A stretch of DNA of 64,000 nt, from the NCBI GenBank assembly GCA_002831545.1, contig CP025095.1:558001-622000 (forward strand), read 5' to 3'. A program made the translations under genes and the position numbers. The notes below the pieces were generated by a model. That model was not told the origin of the DNA, ran no database searches, and saw nothing but the letters and a program-made list of their open reading frames with translations. How positions within the stretch are numbered: the first letter of the stretch is position 1; the number at the start of each line of letters is the position of its first letter. Shown here in pieces: positions 9,265 to 17,501 of the stretch. This stretch comes from Streptococcus suis (GTDB lineage: Bacteria > Bacillota > Bacilli > Lactobacillales > Streptococcaceae).

Positions 9265-9762
9265 TCAAGTGTTTTTAAACCATTGTCTACTAACAATTGG
9301 TTTTAAAATAGACCAATCTAACTCTCGTATTACTTCTTGAAGCTTGTTTATCACATCGTCTAGTGTTTTAAAAGCTTTATTCTTAAACCCTCTCTTTCGA
9401 ATCTCAGCCCAAACTTGTTCAATTGGATTCATTTCAGGAGTATAGGGAGGAATAAACTCAAAACCAATATTATGTGGTTTCTCTAAGGTACTTGATTTAT
9501 GCCAAACGGCATTGTCCATCACTAATAAAATATAATCGTCAGGATAAGCTTCAGATAGTTGTTTGAGAAAAACATTCATCCAATCTGTATTACAGCCCCC
9601 AGCGATAATGAAGAAGGACTCTCCTGTATGGGCATCAACAGCACCATAGCAATAGCGATACTCACGAATATAGTGACTATGTACATGCGGTCTCACCCCT
9701 TTTGGTGCCCAGGCCTTCCCAATTTTACTGATCCGACCGAAACCCGCCTCATCTTGATACAT
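9265..9762 (-). CDS. IS630-type transposase, DDE catalytic part (ORF B)
   Basis: 165 residues from the first Met, holding the DDE domain: the first Asp in YQDEAGFGR, the second in VMDNAVWH, and the Glu in PYTPEMNPIEQVW. The open frame extends upstream of this Met through KNSRRYHKVRLM, which is the normal IS630 continuation. The protein is therefore probably made as a fusion with ORF A by frameshifting and not from this ATG. C-terminal residues look intact. Confidence 0.88.
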   Translation of the reverse strand: MYQDEAGFGRISKIGKAWAPKGVRPHVHSHYIREYRYCYGAVDAHTGESFFIIAGGCNTDWMNVFLKQLSEAYPDDYILLVMDNAVWHKSSTLEKPHNIGFEFIPPYTPEMNPIEQVWAEIRKRGFKNKAFKTLDDVINKLQEVIRELDWSILKPIVSRQWFKNT

Positions 9763-9787
9763 TAGCCTGACTTTATGATAGCGACGA

Positions 9788-10300
9788 CTATTCTTGAAGC
9801 GCTTTCCTGTTTTCGTGAATGAAGATTTTATTTTTAGACGCTAGAATCGTTTCGGCGTCTGCTTTTTTAGGGTGTTCTGGTCTTGGCGTCACTTTGCGCC
9901 AACCATGGCGTTTAAGAATGGCATAGAATCCTTCCTTGGTCGTAGGGTGTCCAACCCGTTTCTGATAAGCTTCATAGAGAGAGTTTATCGTCACAAATTC
10001 GCCATTTAGTGAGGCTGTTAACTGTTCTTTTAGAAACGCTTCCTCTTCTTGAAGGGTTAAATATTGACGGTTCCGTCCACCTCGCGTTTCTCTTACTAGA
10101 GCTGAAATCCCCTCAAGTTCGTACTTGCGCTGTAAGGACCAGATTGTATACTTTGAATAGCCGATGAGGTTAGTGATTTCCTTATAGCTAAGACCTTCTG
10201 CTCTGAACAAGATAACTTGAAGTCGTCTATGAAATGGAGAATAGGTTTTATCTTTCAAATAAGTTTTTAATTCTTTCGTTTGTTCGATAGTAAGTTTCAT
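9788..10300 (-). CDS. IS630-type transposase, helix-turn-helix part (ORF A)
   Basis: 170 residues with an N-terminal helix-turn-helix (around SYKEITNLIGYSKYTIWSLQ), a basic linker (ETRGGRNRQYL) and a second winged-helix-like region. It binds the inverted repeats. It ends at a TAG 25 nt before the ATG of ORF B, whose frame is +1 relative to ORF A and already open across the A-rich stretch CTAAAAATAAAATC. A +1 or -2 slip there would give one 300-plus residue transposase. Programmed slippage or a plain inactivating mutation cannot be told apart here. Confidence 0.85.
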   Translation of the reverse strand: MKLTIEQTKELKTYLKDKTYSPFHRRLQVILFRAEGLSYKEITNLIGYSKYTIWSLQRKYELEGISALVRETRGGRNRQYLTLQEEEAFLKEQLTASLNGEFVTINSLYEAYQKRVGHPTTKEGFYAILKRHGWRKVTPRPEHPKKADAETILASKNKIFIHENRKALQE

Positions 10301-10445
10301 AAATCTATTATAGGTTAGTTTTTGTTTTTTGAATAGTATTAGATAAAAAACAAACGAAACATAATACTATGTGAGATTGGTTTTCTATAATTAGAGTAGG
10401 CACTGTGTGTGTTGAGTATTAAATGATAGAAAACAAGGAGAAAAA

Positions 10446-11858
10446 ATGAATAGACAGACTGAAATTTTTTCGTTGAGAAAGAGTAAGGTTGGATTAGCTT
10501 CTGTTATGATTGCGCTTATGTGGTTTGGAACAGTTGTAAAAGTTGATGAAAGTAACTTATCGGTTAAAAGGAAAGATTTTAGATAGGTCACTGAAAAATA
10601 TTTCACTAGTTGCAGTAATGAAAAATTTTGATCATCAGAATCATCTATTTAAGCAAATCGTTTCGGTTGCTAGTTTAGAATTGACTCTTAAGAAGTTAGA
10701 GCAGGTAAATCCAAAGTCGAATAATTTAGATTTTAGAAATCCAAACACTGAGAAACCAGAAAAGAAAGCACCTTCAGTTCCTGAGGTAGACAAAGAAACT
10801 GAAGCTCCTATAGAAGGTTTAAAATCAAAAGATAAGATTACCGTTACAGTTAAAGGAGGGGAAAATTCAGAAATTACGGATTTGGATTTCTATTATTATA
10901 TTTATCAAGGTAATTTCCAAAGAACAATTTCTGCAGGGACAACGTTAGCAGAATTTTTGAAAGAAATTGCTATTAAAGAAGCTCCGCTTGATAATGATCG
11001 AAAACCGAATGATGTTATTCTAAAAAAAGGTTACAGGGTTTCGAAATGGGTAGATGATAAGAATAATGTAATACAATCAGATCAAATATCAAGGCGGATA
11101 CGGAGGCATTAACCGATGCAAGCCTTGTGACAATAGAATCTAACCAAACGTTAGAAGAATAGCCATTGACAGTTGAAGAACAAGATATAAAAGGAGCTGA
11201 GAATGGAGAAAATCAAGCCGATAAAGTTCCAAACCAGTCTGCTAACCTAGAGGAAATCGAGAATGTCATTTCTGAGCCAAAGGCTGAAGCAACCCCAGAG
11301 CCAAAGGTTGAGGATTCAACCCTTTCTGAATTTACACCGCGTGCTGTAAGGTCAGCTGAAAATAATTTGGATATGGAATCCCTCCCTGTTACTCCAGAAT
11401 TGCCGAATGAGAAACAACTGGCTTACATCCAAGATACAAACTATCCAGGCAAACCATTTCAAGTACAGCAATCCGTTTTGATAGAAGCAACTTCCGTAAC
11501 CGATAAAAAAATTGAGTGGAAAGTGACTTTCAAATCTAGAGATTGGGCATTTTATGAATCAATTGGTGGATACTATTTTATCATTCCAGATGGCTTAAAA
11601 CTAACTAAGTTAGTAGATCAGAGTAACACGGATATTTTAAATCACTATAAGTCAGAAGGTGCTGGTGGGGATGAGTATAGGGCGTTTGAAAATGGAAAGG
11701 GAGAATTTGATGCGCAATGGGGTCGGTCTGCAGGGTTTATGGACAATGCTATATTTAATAAATGGAAGGAAGAAAATCGTTTCTCAAAAATTCTCTTTCG
11801 AGACTACCGCAGAGATGTACAGACCGTTACTTATAAATTAGAGTCTGTCAATCTATAG
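10446..11858 (+). pseudogene. Decayed YSIRK-type surface protein gene
   Basis: Three broken pieces in different frames. The first (10446-10586) has a strong AAGGAG site and encodes an N-terminus with a YSIRK-like signal motif (IFSLRKSKVGLASVMIAL), then stops after 46 codons. The second (frame open about 10543-11112) carries a Pro/Glu-rich stretch and a segment around ITVTVKGGENSEITDLDF. The third (about 11166-11858) has more acidic Pro/Glu repeats and a folded-looking domain, ending at a stop with no LPXTG sorting signal. Taken together this is the wreck of a secreted, formerly wall-anchored adhesin-like protein. The specific family is not recognised. Confidence 0.7.
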
Positions 11859-12000
11859 GCTGAGATGAGATATGGATATTGATTCTGAGAAGTATAGTTG
11901 GGCATAAATATAAATTTCAAAAAAATATTGATAATAAAATGTATAAAATCAACGTTCTTAGCAACACGATTTTATGCGTTTTTTGGCACTCTTTTCTCTA

Positions 12001-12037
12001 AATTACATAAAATAAACCACCCGTTTTCACGGGTGGT
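12001..12037 (-). terminator. Terminator of the CPBP gene
   Basis: Stem ACCACCCGT / ACGGGTGGT at 12016-12037, followed on the minus strand by TTTATTTTATG. Between 11859 and 12000 there is only AT-rich sequence with no gene that I can support. Confidence 0.7.
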
Positions 12038-12109
12038 CATGACTAGTAGGTATCCACTCAGTCTTTGGTGATATGAGGATAGCTTGTGTTCAAATTATCT
12101 GTTAGATAA

Positions 12110-12811
12110 CTAGTATAGAATATATGATAGAATAGTTAAACCGATAACATCAGCCACCGCATGTGCTAGGAAAAATGGTAATAAATTTTTAGGTTTTATT
12201 TTTTGATAAAGTAGATAGAAAATAGTTCCTAGAATTAAGCCTAAACCGAGTGCACTAATTAAACCTTGATAGGTATGGAAACTGCATCGAATAATTAATG
12301 AATATAAAAATGCCCATTTTGCATATTTAGGGTTAACCAGTAAGCACAGGTTAAGGAAGAAAATTTCTTCATAAAATCCGTTCAACAATGAGTACAAAAT
12401 CAGTGATAAATCAATGTTAGGAAATAATTGAAACATGGATGGAGTGTTGGAAGCTAGAAACTGATAGGATACTAAATGATAGATATCCAAGCATAATGCA
12501 GAGAAAATGAATAAGGCAACAGCTTGTAATGGAACCCAAGGAGTAATAAAAATATGTTTTTTCCAAATTGAGAAATCAAAATTTCGGAGTAATAGATAGA
12601 AGATGGCTATTGTGAGCCAAACTAACTGTAGAGCCAAAGCCTTATAATTGTCCATTGTTGAAAATGTCAAATTTTCTTGAAGAGTTGTAGTTTGATTTTG
12701 TAAGGCTATGTATTGGAGAGTAGAGTTGATGATTCCATCTCCAAATAAAATAATTGTTAGAATGAGAATATCAAACCATTTTAATACGGTTAATTTTTTT
12801 GGACTCCACAT
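12110..12811 (-). CDS. CPBP-family (Abi) intramembrane protease-like protein
   Basis: 233-residue polytopic membrane protein with about six hydrophobic segments. It aligns by motif with the CPBP/Rce1 family: motif 1 as FYEEIFFLNLC (paired glutamates), an SFHTYQG segment equivalent to the second motif with histidine, and HAVADVIG for the last one. The usual EExxxR arginine is replaced (EEIFFL), so protease activity is uncertain. Such proteins in streptococci often sit with bacteriocin or two-component loci as immunity or signal-processing factors. Here it is divergent from a two-component system (13040-15062). It is AT-rich and part of the accessory stretch. Confidence 0.75.
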   Translation of the reverse strand: MWSPKKLTVLKWFDILILTIILFGDGIINSTLQYIALQNQTTTLQENLTFSTMDNYKALALQLVWLTIAIFYLLLRNFDFSIWKKHIFITPWVPLQAVALFIFSALCLDIYHLVSYQFLASNTPSMFQLFPNIDLSLILYSLLNGFYEEIFFLNLCLLVNPKYAKWAFLYSLIIRCSFHTYQGLISALGLGLILGTIFYLLYQKIKPKNLLPFFLAHAVADVIGLTILSYILY

Positions 12812-13039
12812 AATGGGATAGCTCCTTTCATTTTTGTTTAGTTCAGTTTATCAAACAAATCTATATATGTCCTTGGTTTCATCTGTTTTTTATCTGTTTT
12901 AAACAGAAGAAGTCAAAAGAAAGCTGAAATAGCAGAACATGATGCTCTATTTATCTATGATAGAGTTGCACCATTGTACGAATCGGTATATAATTGTATA
13001 ATAATATTTTATAATAGAACTTTACGAGGAGGTATAAAA

Positions 13040-13690
13040 ATGTCAAGGATCTTGGTTGTCGAGGATGACATAGTTATTAGTCAAGTTGTTTGTGAGTTTT
13101 TAAAAGAATATGGTTATCAGGTAGAATCTGTTTTTGATGGAAAGGTTGCTTTAGAAAGGTTTCAAGAAGAACAATTCGATTTAATTGTTTTAGATATCAT
13201 GATTCCGTCTATGACAGGTTTGGAAGTACTGAAGGAAATTCGCAAAACTTCTCAGATTCCAATTTTGATGCTGACAGCCATGGGTGACGAATATACACAG
13301 CTTATTAGTTTTAATCAGATTATAAGTGATTATGTTGTTAAACCATTTTCACCAACTATATTGGTAAAACGGATTGAGAATATTTTGAGAGGAAAAGGAG
13401 ATACAGATAGCATTGAGATAGGAACAATTCTTATTCAACCAACTAGTGGGGCAGTTTATATGGAAGAAGAAGAAGTTCAATTAACAAAAAAAGAATATGA
13501 AGTTTTACTATATTTAGCTAAACGACGTGGGAAAATTGTTAGTCGTGATAACTTGATGATGGGAATATGGGGATATACGGAATTGGATAGTCGTGTCTTA
13601 GATAATCATATCAAGAATATACGTAAAAAATTGCCGTCACTTCCTTTGAAGACAGTTGTTGGTCGTGGTTATCAAATAGAGGATACTTGA
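13040..13690 (+). CDS. OmpR/PhoB-family response regulator
   Basis: 216-residue DNA-binding response regulator. The receiver domain has acidic pair VVEDD, phospho-acceptor Asp in LIVLDIMIP, the MLTA threonine and the VVKPF lysine. A C-terminal winged helix (about residues 120-215) ends with the typical VVGRGYQIE. ATG 13040 is chosen because GAGGAGGT lies just upstream; the longer open frame from 12974 has no site. It is one base from the kinase gene, forming one operon. The target is unknown; nearby candidates are the divergent CPBP gene and itself. It is not a close match to any named streptococcal regulator that I can recall with confidence. Confidence 0.9.
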   Translation: MSRILVVEDDIVISQVVCEFLKEYGYQVESVFDGKVALERFQEEQFDLIVLDIMIPSMTGLEVLKEIRKTSQIPILMLTAMGDEYTQLISFNQIISDYVVKPFSPTILVKRIENILRGKGDTDSIEIGTILIQPTSGAVYMEEEEVQLTKKEYEVLLYLAKRRGKIVSRDNLMMGIWGYTELDSRVLDNHIKNIRKKLPSLPLKTVVGRGYQIEDT

Positions 13691-13691
13691 T

Positions 13692-15062
13692 ATGGGGATT
13701 GCTAGAAAAAATTTCATAGTTGTTGCTGTGATGATTTCTTTCATCTCTGTAACATTGTTAGGGTTATTGTATTATGCTATGCCTATATATTATAATCAGG
13801 TTAAGAAACAGGAATTGAGACATGATTATATGACTGTGGCTAAACAATTGGATGGGATGCCAGAAGCTAAGATTATATCTGAGATTGATGATTACGACAG
13901 AAAAACTCCGAAGATTATTATTAGTCTTTTTTCGAGTGATAGAGAAATTATTTATCCAGACCCCAATGATGAAATGGCCAAAAAGTATGAGAAAGAGTAT
14001 TTAGAAAATGGAGATTTTGATGAAATTGGTTCTGGGGGCGTCGAGATAACATCGGCAGAAGGAGTTACATATTATCTGTTATTTAATTATGGATTCCACT
14101 CATTATCGGATGTCAGTCAAACATTGGTAACTTTTTATCCATTCATATTGCTGTTGATTATTGTTCTGGCAGTTTCGGTAGCTTTTGTTTACAGTAGGCT
14201 GTCCACTCGTAGAATAGCAAGAATTTCAGAAACAACAAGACGGATGCAATCGTTAGAGTCTGGAATCAGTTGTGCTGTTGTAGGAACAGATGAAATAACA
14301 GCATTGGCTCAGGATATTAACAGCCTGTATAGCAAGTTATTGTCAAGTATCGATGAATTAAGAACGGAAAATGAACGTGCTATGGCACGTGAGAAGGAGA
14401 AGTCTGATTTCCTCCGTATCACATCACACGAATTAAAAACTCCAATAGCTAGTATGTTGGGGTTAGTCGAAGGCATGATTTATAATGTGGGGCCATTTAA
14501 GGACCATGATACATATTTAAAAAAATGCAAGGAAATCTTGCAGGAACAATCTGAGCTAGTTCATTCTATTTTAGAAGCTACAAATCTTGATATGGCTTTA
14601 AAGGAAAGCAGAGAACAAATCCGATTAGATCAGTTGATTGATTCCTCTTTAACAAGTTATCAGAGTTTGGCAGAGGTTAAGGGATATCAATTTGAAGTAG
14701 AACTATCACCGGTTCTCATTGAAGGAAATCCTGATTATTTCTTAAAAGCTATTAAGAATATTTTAGATAATGCCTTTCGGTACTCATGTAAAGAAGCTAC
14801 TATTCGTGTAGTACTGCGCCAAAATCAATTAATAATCGAAAATCAGGTTGAACGTGTTTTAAGTGACGAGGAATTGGATCAAGTCTTTCGTCCATTCTAT
14901 CGTCCAGACTACAGCCGTGATAAGAAAGATGGTGGTACAGGGATTGGTTTGTTTATTGTACAGAAAATATTGGAAAAACACGGCTTTCCGTACACTTTTT
15001 ATGCTTCTGATACACAAACTATGCGCTTTATGATTCATTTGCAATCTAATGAATTGATATAG
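13692..15062 (+). CDS. Sensor histidine kinase
   Basis: 456-residue membrane kinase that should phosphorylate the adjacent regulator. Transmembrane segments are at about residues 6-32 and 142-168, with an extracellular loop of about 110 residues between them as the sensor. A HAMP-like linker follows, then an H-box with phospho-His in SHELKTPIASM, an N-box NILDNAFRYS, and a G-box GGTGIGLFIVQKIL. All catalytic boxes look intact. Its 3' end runs into AT-rich sequence and the modular repeat beginning at 15113. The stimulus is unknown. Confidence 0.92.
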   Translation: MGIARKNFIVVAVMISFISVTLLGLLYYAMPIYYNQVKKQELRHDYMTVAKQLDGMPEAKIISEIDDYDRKTPKIIISLFSSDREIIYPDPNDEMAKKYEKEYLENGDFDEIGSGGVEITSAEGVTYYLLFNYGFHSLSDVSQTLVTFYPFILLLIIVLAVSVAFVYSRLSTRRIARISETTRRMQSLESGISCAVVGTDEITALAQDINSLYSKLLSSIDELRTENERAMAREKEKSDFLRITSHELKTPIASMLGLVEGMIYNVGPFKDHDTYLKKCKEILQEQSELVHSILEATNLDMALKESREQIRLDQLIDSSLTSYQSLAEVKGYQFEVELSPVLIEGNPDYFLKAIKNILDNAFRYSCKEATIRVVLRQNQLIIENQVERVLSDEELDQVFRPFYRPDYSRDKKDGGTGIGLFIVQKILEKHGFPYTFYASDTQTMRFMIHLQSNELI

Positions 15063-15112
15063 GTAAAATTATAATATAGACATTTAGTTTTTCTTTTATT
15101 ACTTCGACGTAA

Positions 15113-15283
15113 GGAGGCTGGGCAAAAAGTCCAGCGCCACTTCTCAGGGTTTGTGTCAACATCTCAGCGCAGTGGTTGATTGGCAGATTTGTTCGTGTTT
15201 TACACTCCAAATCTGACCTAATCAACTGTGCGGGGGTGGGAAAACGAACTCTTCTATGGATGGTCGAGTTCTTTCCCACTCCC
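15113..15283 (+). repeat. Modular repeat family, core copy 1
   Basis: Core of about 170 bp beginning GAGGCTGGGCAAAAAGTCCAG and ending TTCTTTCCCACTCCC. It shares nearly its full length with 26455-26624. In reverse it corresponds to 41369-41465 (internally deleted) and 45085-45430 (expanded). Recognisable blocks in order are a CTGGGC hairpin block, CATCTCAGCGCAGTGGTTG, TTGTTCGTGTTTTACACTCC, CTGTGCGGGGGTGGG and GGTCGAGTTCTTTCC. It has no coding frame that is conserved between copies. Confidence 0.85.
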
Positions 15284-15480
15284 TATTTCCAACTTAAAAC
15301 ATTCCACTGGATTGTTTGAACTCGCTTTGCTGTACTCTGCAGGGGTGACTTGCTCCGCAAGTGCTATCTCCAACCTTGCACAGTCACTCGACTGTACAAG
15401 CTGTCTGCAGCTATTGAAGCGAACTTGCTTCGCCCTATCTCCAACCTCCAAAGGTTCCCCAAACCTTTGGAGCGAGTACT
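15284..15480 (+). repeat. Hairpin cassettes appended to modular repeat copy 1
   Basis: After the core come several short palindromic units: CTTGCTCCGCAAG, ACAGTCACTCGACTGT, GAAGCGAACTTGCTTC and CCAAAGGTTCCCCAAACCTTTGG. They are separated by recurring linkers reading CTATCTCCAACCT. The same linker and the same kind of palindrome occur in the expanded copy at 45085-45430. With the core, these account for most of the 15063-15667 gene-free stretch. Confidence 0.75.
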
Positions 15481-15667
15481 AAAAGTAAACTAAAAGACTA
15501 TAAAAGAGACATGATTTCATCCATTTTTGAAAACAGGTCTCTTTTATTGTAGTCTCAAATGGAAAAATGGAAAATAGGAAAAAAACAGGAGAGGAATAGA
15601 ATGGCGACAGTCTAACCTTGTATAATGAATGTGTTTGATAAAATCTATTAAAATACAGGAGGGATTT

Positions 15668-16219
15668 ATGGTTGTTTTTTTGGTTATTTGTATTTTTTTG
15701 GTGAGAATCTATTTTTTGAAGATTTCCATTAAAAACGAAAAACGGATTTTGAAAAACGGCGGTTCAGAATTTGGTGTTCAAAATACTAAATTATTAACAG
15801 TTGTACATATTCTATTTTATTTATCATGTTTGGTTGAGGCAGTAGTGCGACACGCCAAGTTTGATACGCTTAGTAGCTTAGGTTTGATATTCTTGCTGTT
15901 TTCAATGGGAATGTTATTTTGGGTAACACGATTGTTAGGTGATATTTGGACAGTTAAGCTCATGTTGGTAAAAGATCATCGTTTTGTTGATCATTGGTTG
16001 TTTCGTGTTGTAAAGCATCCTAACTATTTCCTAAATATTATACCAGAATTAATCGGTTTAGCTTTATTGTGTCATGCAAAATATAGTTTTCTCATCTTAT
16101 TTCCAGTCTACATGGTTATCTTATACAGACGTATTCACGAGGAAAATAACTTGTTGAAAACAGTGATTATTCCAAACGGAACTGTGCAGTCTGCAGCAGA
16201 GATAACTGGAAATAATTAA
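15668..16219 (+). CDS. Isoprenylcysteine carboxyl methyltransferase-like membrane protein
   Basis: 183-residue polytopic membrane protein with four to five hydrophobic segments. The C-terminal half has the pattern of the ICMT/phospholipid methyltransferase superfamily: RVVKHPNYF, a hydrophobic stretch, then YRRIHEENNLL with the conserved Glu residues. Bacterial members have no established prenyl-protein substrate, so the reaction is open. ATG 15668 is chosen for the AGGAGGG upstream. A TATAAT box lies at about 15616. It is transcribed alone, converging on the metallopeptidase. Confidence 0.75.
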   Translation: MVVFLVICIFLVRIYFLKISIKNEKRILKNGGSEFGVQNTKLLTVVHILFYLSCLVEAVVRHAKFDTLSSLGLIFLLFSMGMLFWVTRLLGDIWTVKLMLVKDHRFVDHWLFRVVKHPNYFLNIIPELIGLALLCHAKYSFLILFPVYMVILYRRIHEENNLLKTVIIPNGTVQSAAEITGNN

Positions 16220-16362
16220 AGTTTGCTAAATAATAATTGTGATATTGTTTGAAACTAGGATACCGCTCTAATTAGAGTTGATGAGTAAGTTTACATGATT
16301 CAGTTTTCATATTTAAAAGTGGTACCGTATGTGTAAATTGGCTTCTGTCAGTTGTATATTAT

Positions 16363-16403
16363 AAAGAAACTCTTGCAAAAGTGTATGTTGTAAGAGTTTC
16401 TTT
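16363..16403. terminator. Bidirectional terminator between the ICMT-like and metallopeptidase genes
   Basis: Perfect 15-bp arms AAAGAAACTCTTGCA / TGTAAGAGTTTCTTT (one mismatch) around an 11-nt loop. The A/T tails allow action on both converging genes. Nothing else is seen in 16220-16362. Confidence 0.85.
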
Positions 16404-16427
16404 ATTGCTACGAGAGGCTATGGATGT

Positions 16428-17336
16428 TTACGGTTTCTCTACGGAGAATGTATCGGCGTGGGCAAGGTCACCATAGGTATAGCCGAGGTTAAACCATTTT
16501 TTCCTTTGCTCAGAAGTGCCGTGGGTAAAACTGTCTGGAACAGTACGGCCGTAGGCTTCCTGCTGAAGAGTATCGTCACCAACTGCATGGGCAGCATTCA
16601 TGGCTTCGTCAATATCACCAGCATCCAAGATGCCTTGTCCATCAACATATTTGGCCCAGGCTCCTGCATAATAGTCAGCTTGCAATTCTAAGCGAACATT
16701 TAGCGCATTGCCTTCCTTATCGGATAGTTGAGCCCGTTTTTGATGGTAGGCCCCAAGAACTTCTAATTCATTTTGAACATGGTGACCAACTTCATGAGCG
16801 ATGACATAAGCCGTGGCAAAGTCACCAGCAGCCTTATACTTGCTAGACAATTCTTGATAGAAAGAAGTATCAATATAAATCTTGCGGTCAGCAGAGCAAT
16901 AGAATGGACCGGCTTGGGCGGAACTCACTCCACATCCAGTTTGGGTCTGGTTAGTATAGAAAACCATAGTCGGTGCATTGTAGGTTAAACCATTGGCTTT
17001 AAATTCTTGGACCCAAAAATCTTCTGTCGATCCTAAAAACGTACTCATGAATTCAGCATCTGCATCAGACACATCTGTACCAGTCCTTGTGACTTGACTC
17101 GATTGGTAAGGATTAGTCCCAGTTGATGGGGAAAGCAGCCCACCAAGGTTTGACATGCCTCCGAAGGCTAATAAAAGGACAAGAACAAGTAGTTTTCCTT
17201 TCCAACCAAGTCGTGAAAAGAGTAGTCCCAATAGAACATTTCCGCCAGATGAACCAGACGAGAAAGATGAGTTAGAACTGGATTGTCCCCTGCGGTCCTC
17301 AATGTTAGAACTTTTTCGTAAATCATCAATTTTCAT
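16428..17336 (-). CDS. Putative neutral zinc metallopeptidase (YpfJ-like)
   Basis: 302 residues of the Zn_peptidase (YpfJ) family. The N-terminus is cytoplasmic and Ser/Gly-rich. One transmembrane segment follows (around GKLLVLVLLLAFGGM), then an extracellular catalytic domain with the zincin motif HEVGHHVQ and a downstream ELQADYYAG that supplies the third ligand. Two cysteines in the TGCGVSSAQ and FYCS segments may form a disulfide. ATG 17336 is chosen for the AAGGAG just upstream; the open frame extends nine codons further without support. Substrate unknown. Confidence 0.88.
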   Translation of the reverse strand: MKIDDLRKSSNIEDRRGQSSSNSSFSSGSSGGNVLLGLLFSRLGWKGKLLVLVLLLAFGGMSNLGGLLSPSTGTNPYQSSQVTRTGTDVSDADAEFMSTFLGSTEDFWVQEFKANGLTYNAPTMVFYTNQTQTGCGVSSAQAGPFYCSADRKIYIDTSFYQELSSKYKAAGDFATAYVIAHEVGHHVQNELEVLGAYHQKRAQLSDKEGNALNVRLELQADYYAGAWAKYVDGQGILDAGDIDEAMNAAHAVGDDTLQQEAYGRTVPDSFTHGTSEQRKKWFNLGYTYGDLAHADTFSVEKP

Positions 17337-17466
17337 ATAAATCTCCTTAGAACCTGTCAACAAGTTCTTATATTCTCACAAACTATTATATAGCAAATTG
17401 TTGAAAAAACACAGGAAAGCTATCGGAAATAATAGGCATAGTTCTGTATAAAAGTGCAAAATTTGG

Positions 17467-17472
17467 TATAAT
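17467..17472 (+). promoter_or_regulatory. Extended -10 promoter of the xseA operon
   Basis: TTTGGTATAAT, a TGn extended -10 box, 29 nt before the xseA ATG. The -35 is weak. Confidence 0.6.
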
Positions 17473-17501
17473 AGTAGGGATACAATATAGAAGGAGTGGA
17501 C

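Larger units (their letters stand above)
9236..10339 (-). mobile_element. IS630-family insertion sequence
   Basis: About 1.1 kb carrying two overlapping-frame transposase reading frames on the minus strand, bounded by imperfect inverted repeats of about 27 bp. The left end begins ATACTCAACAAAAATCAAAA. The right end in reverse complement begins ATACTATTCAAAAAACAAAA, with about 20 of 27 positions equal. IS630 elements usually insert at TA; the exact ends and target duplication are uncertain by a base or two. It resembles IS630-Spn1 of pneumococcus in organisation. It lies between folD and a decayed surface-protein gene. Confidence 0.85.

Noticed and set aside
12974..13039. Longer start of the response regulator
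   Set aside because: The extra 22 codons have no ribosome site and precede a GAGGAGGT that sits correctly for ATG 13040.
15228..15482. Open frames within the modular repeat (both strands)
   Set aside because: They arise because the repeat is rich in sense codons. The frames differ between the copies at 15.1, 26.5, 41.4 and 45.1 kb, and none has a ribosome site.
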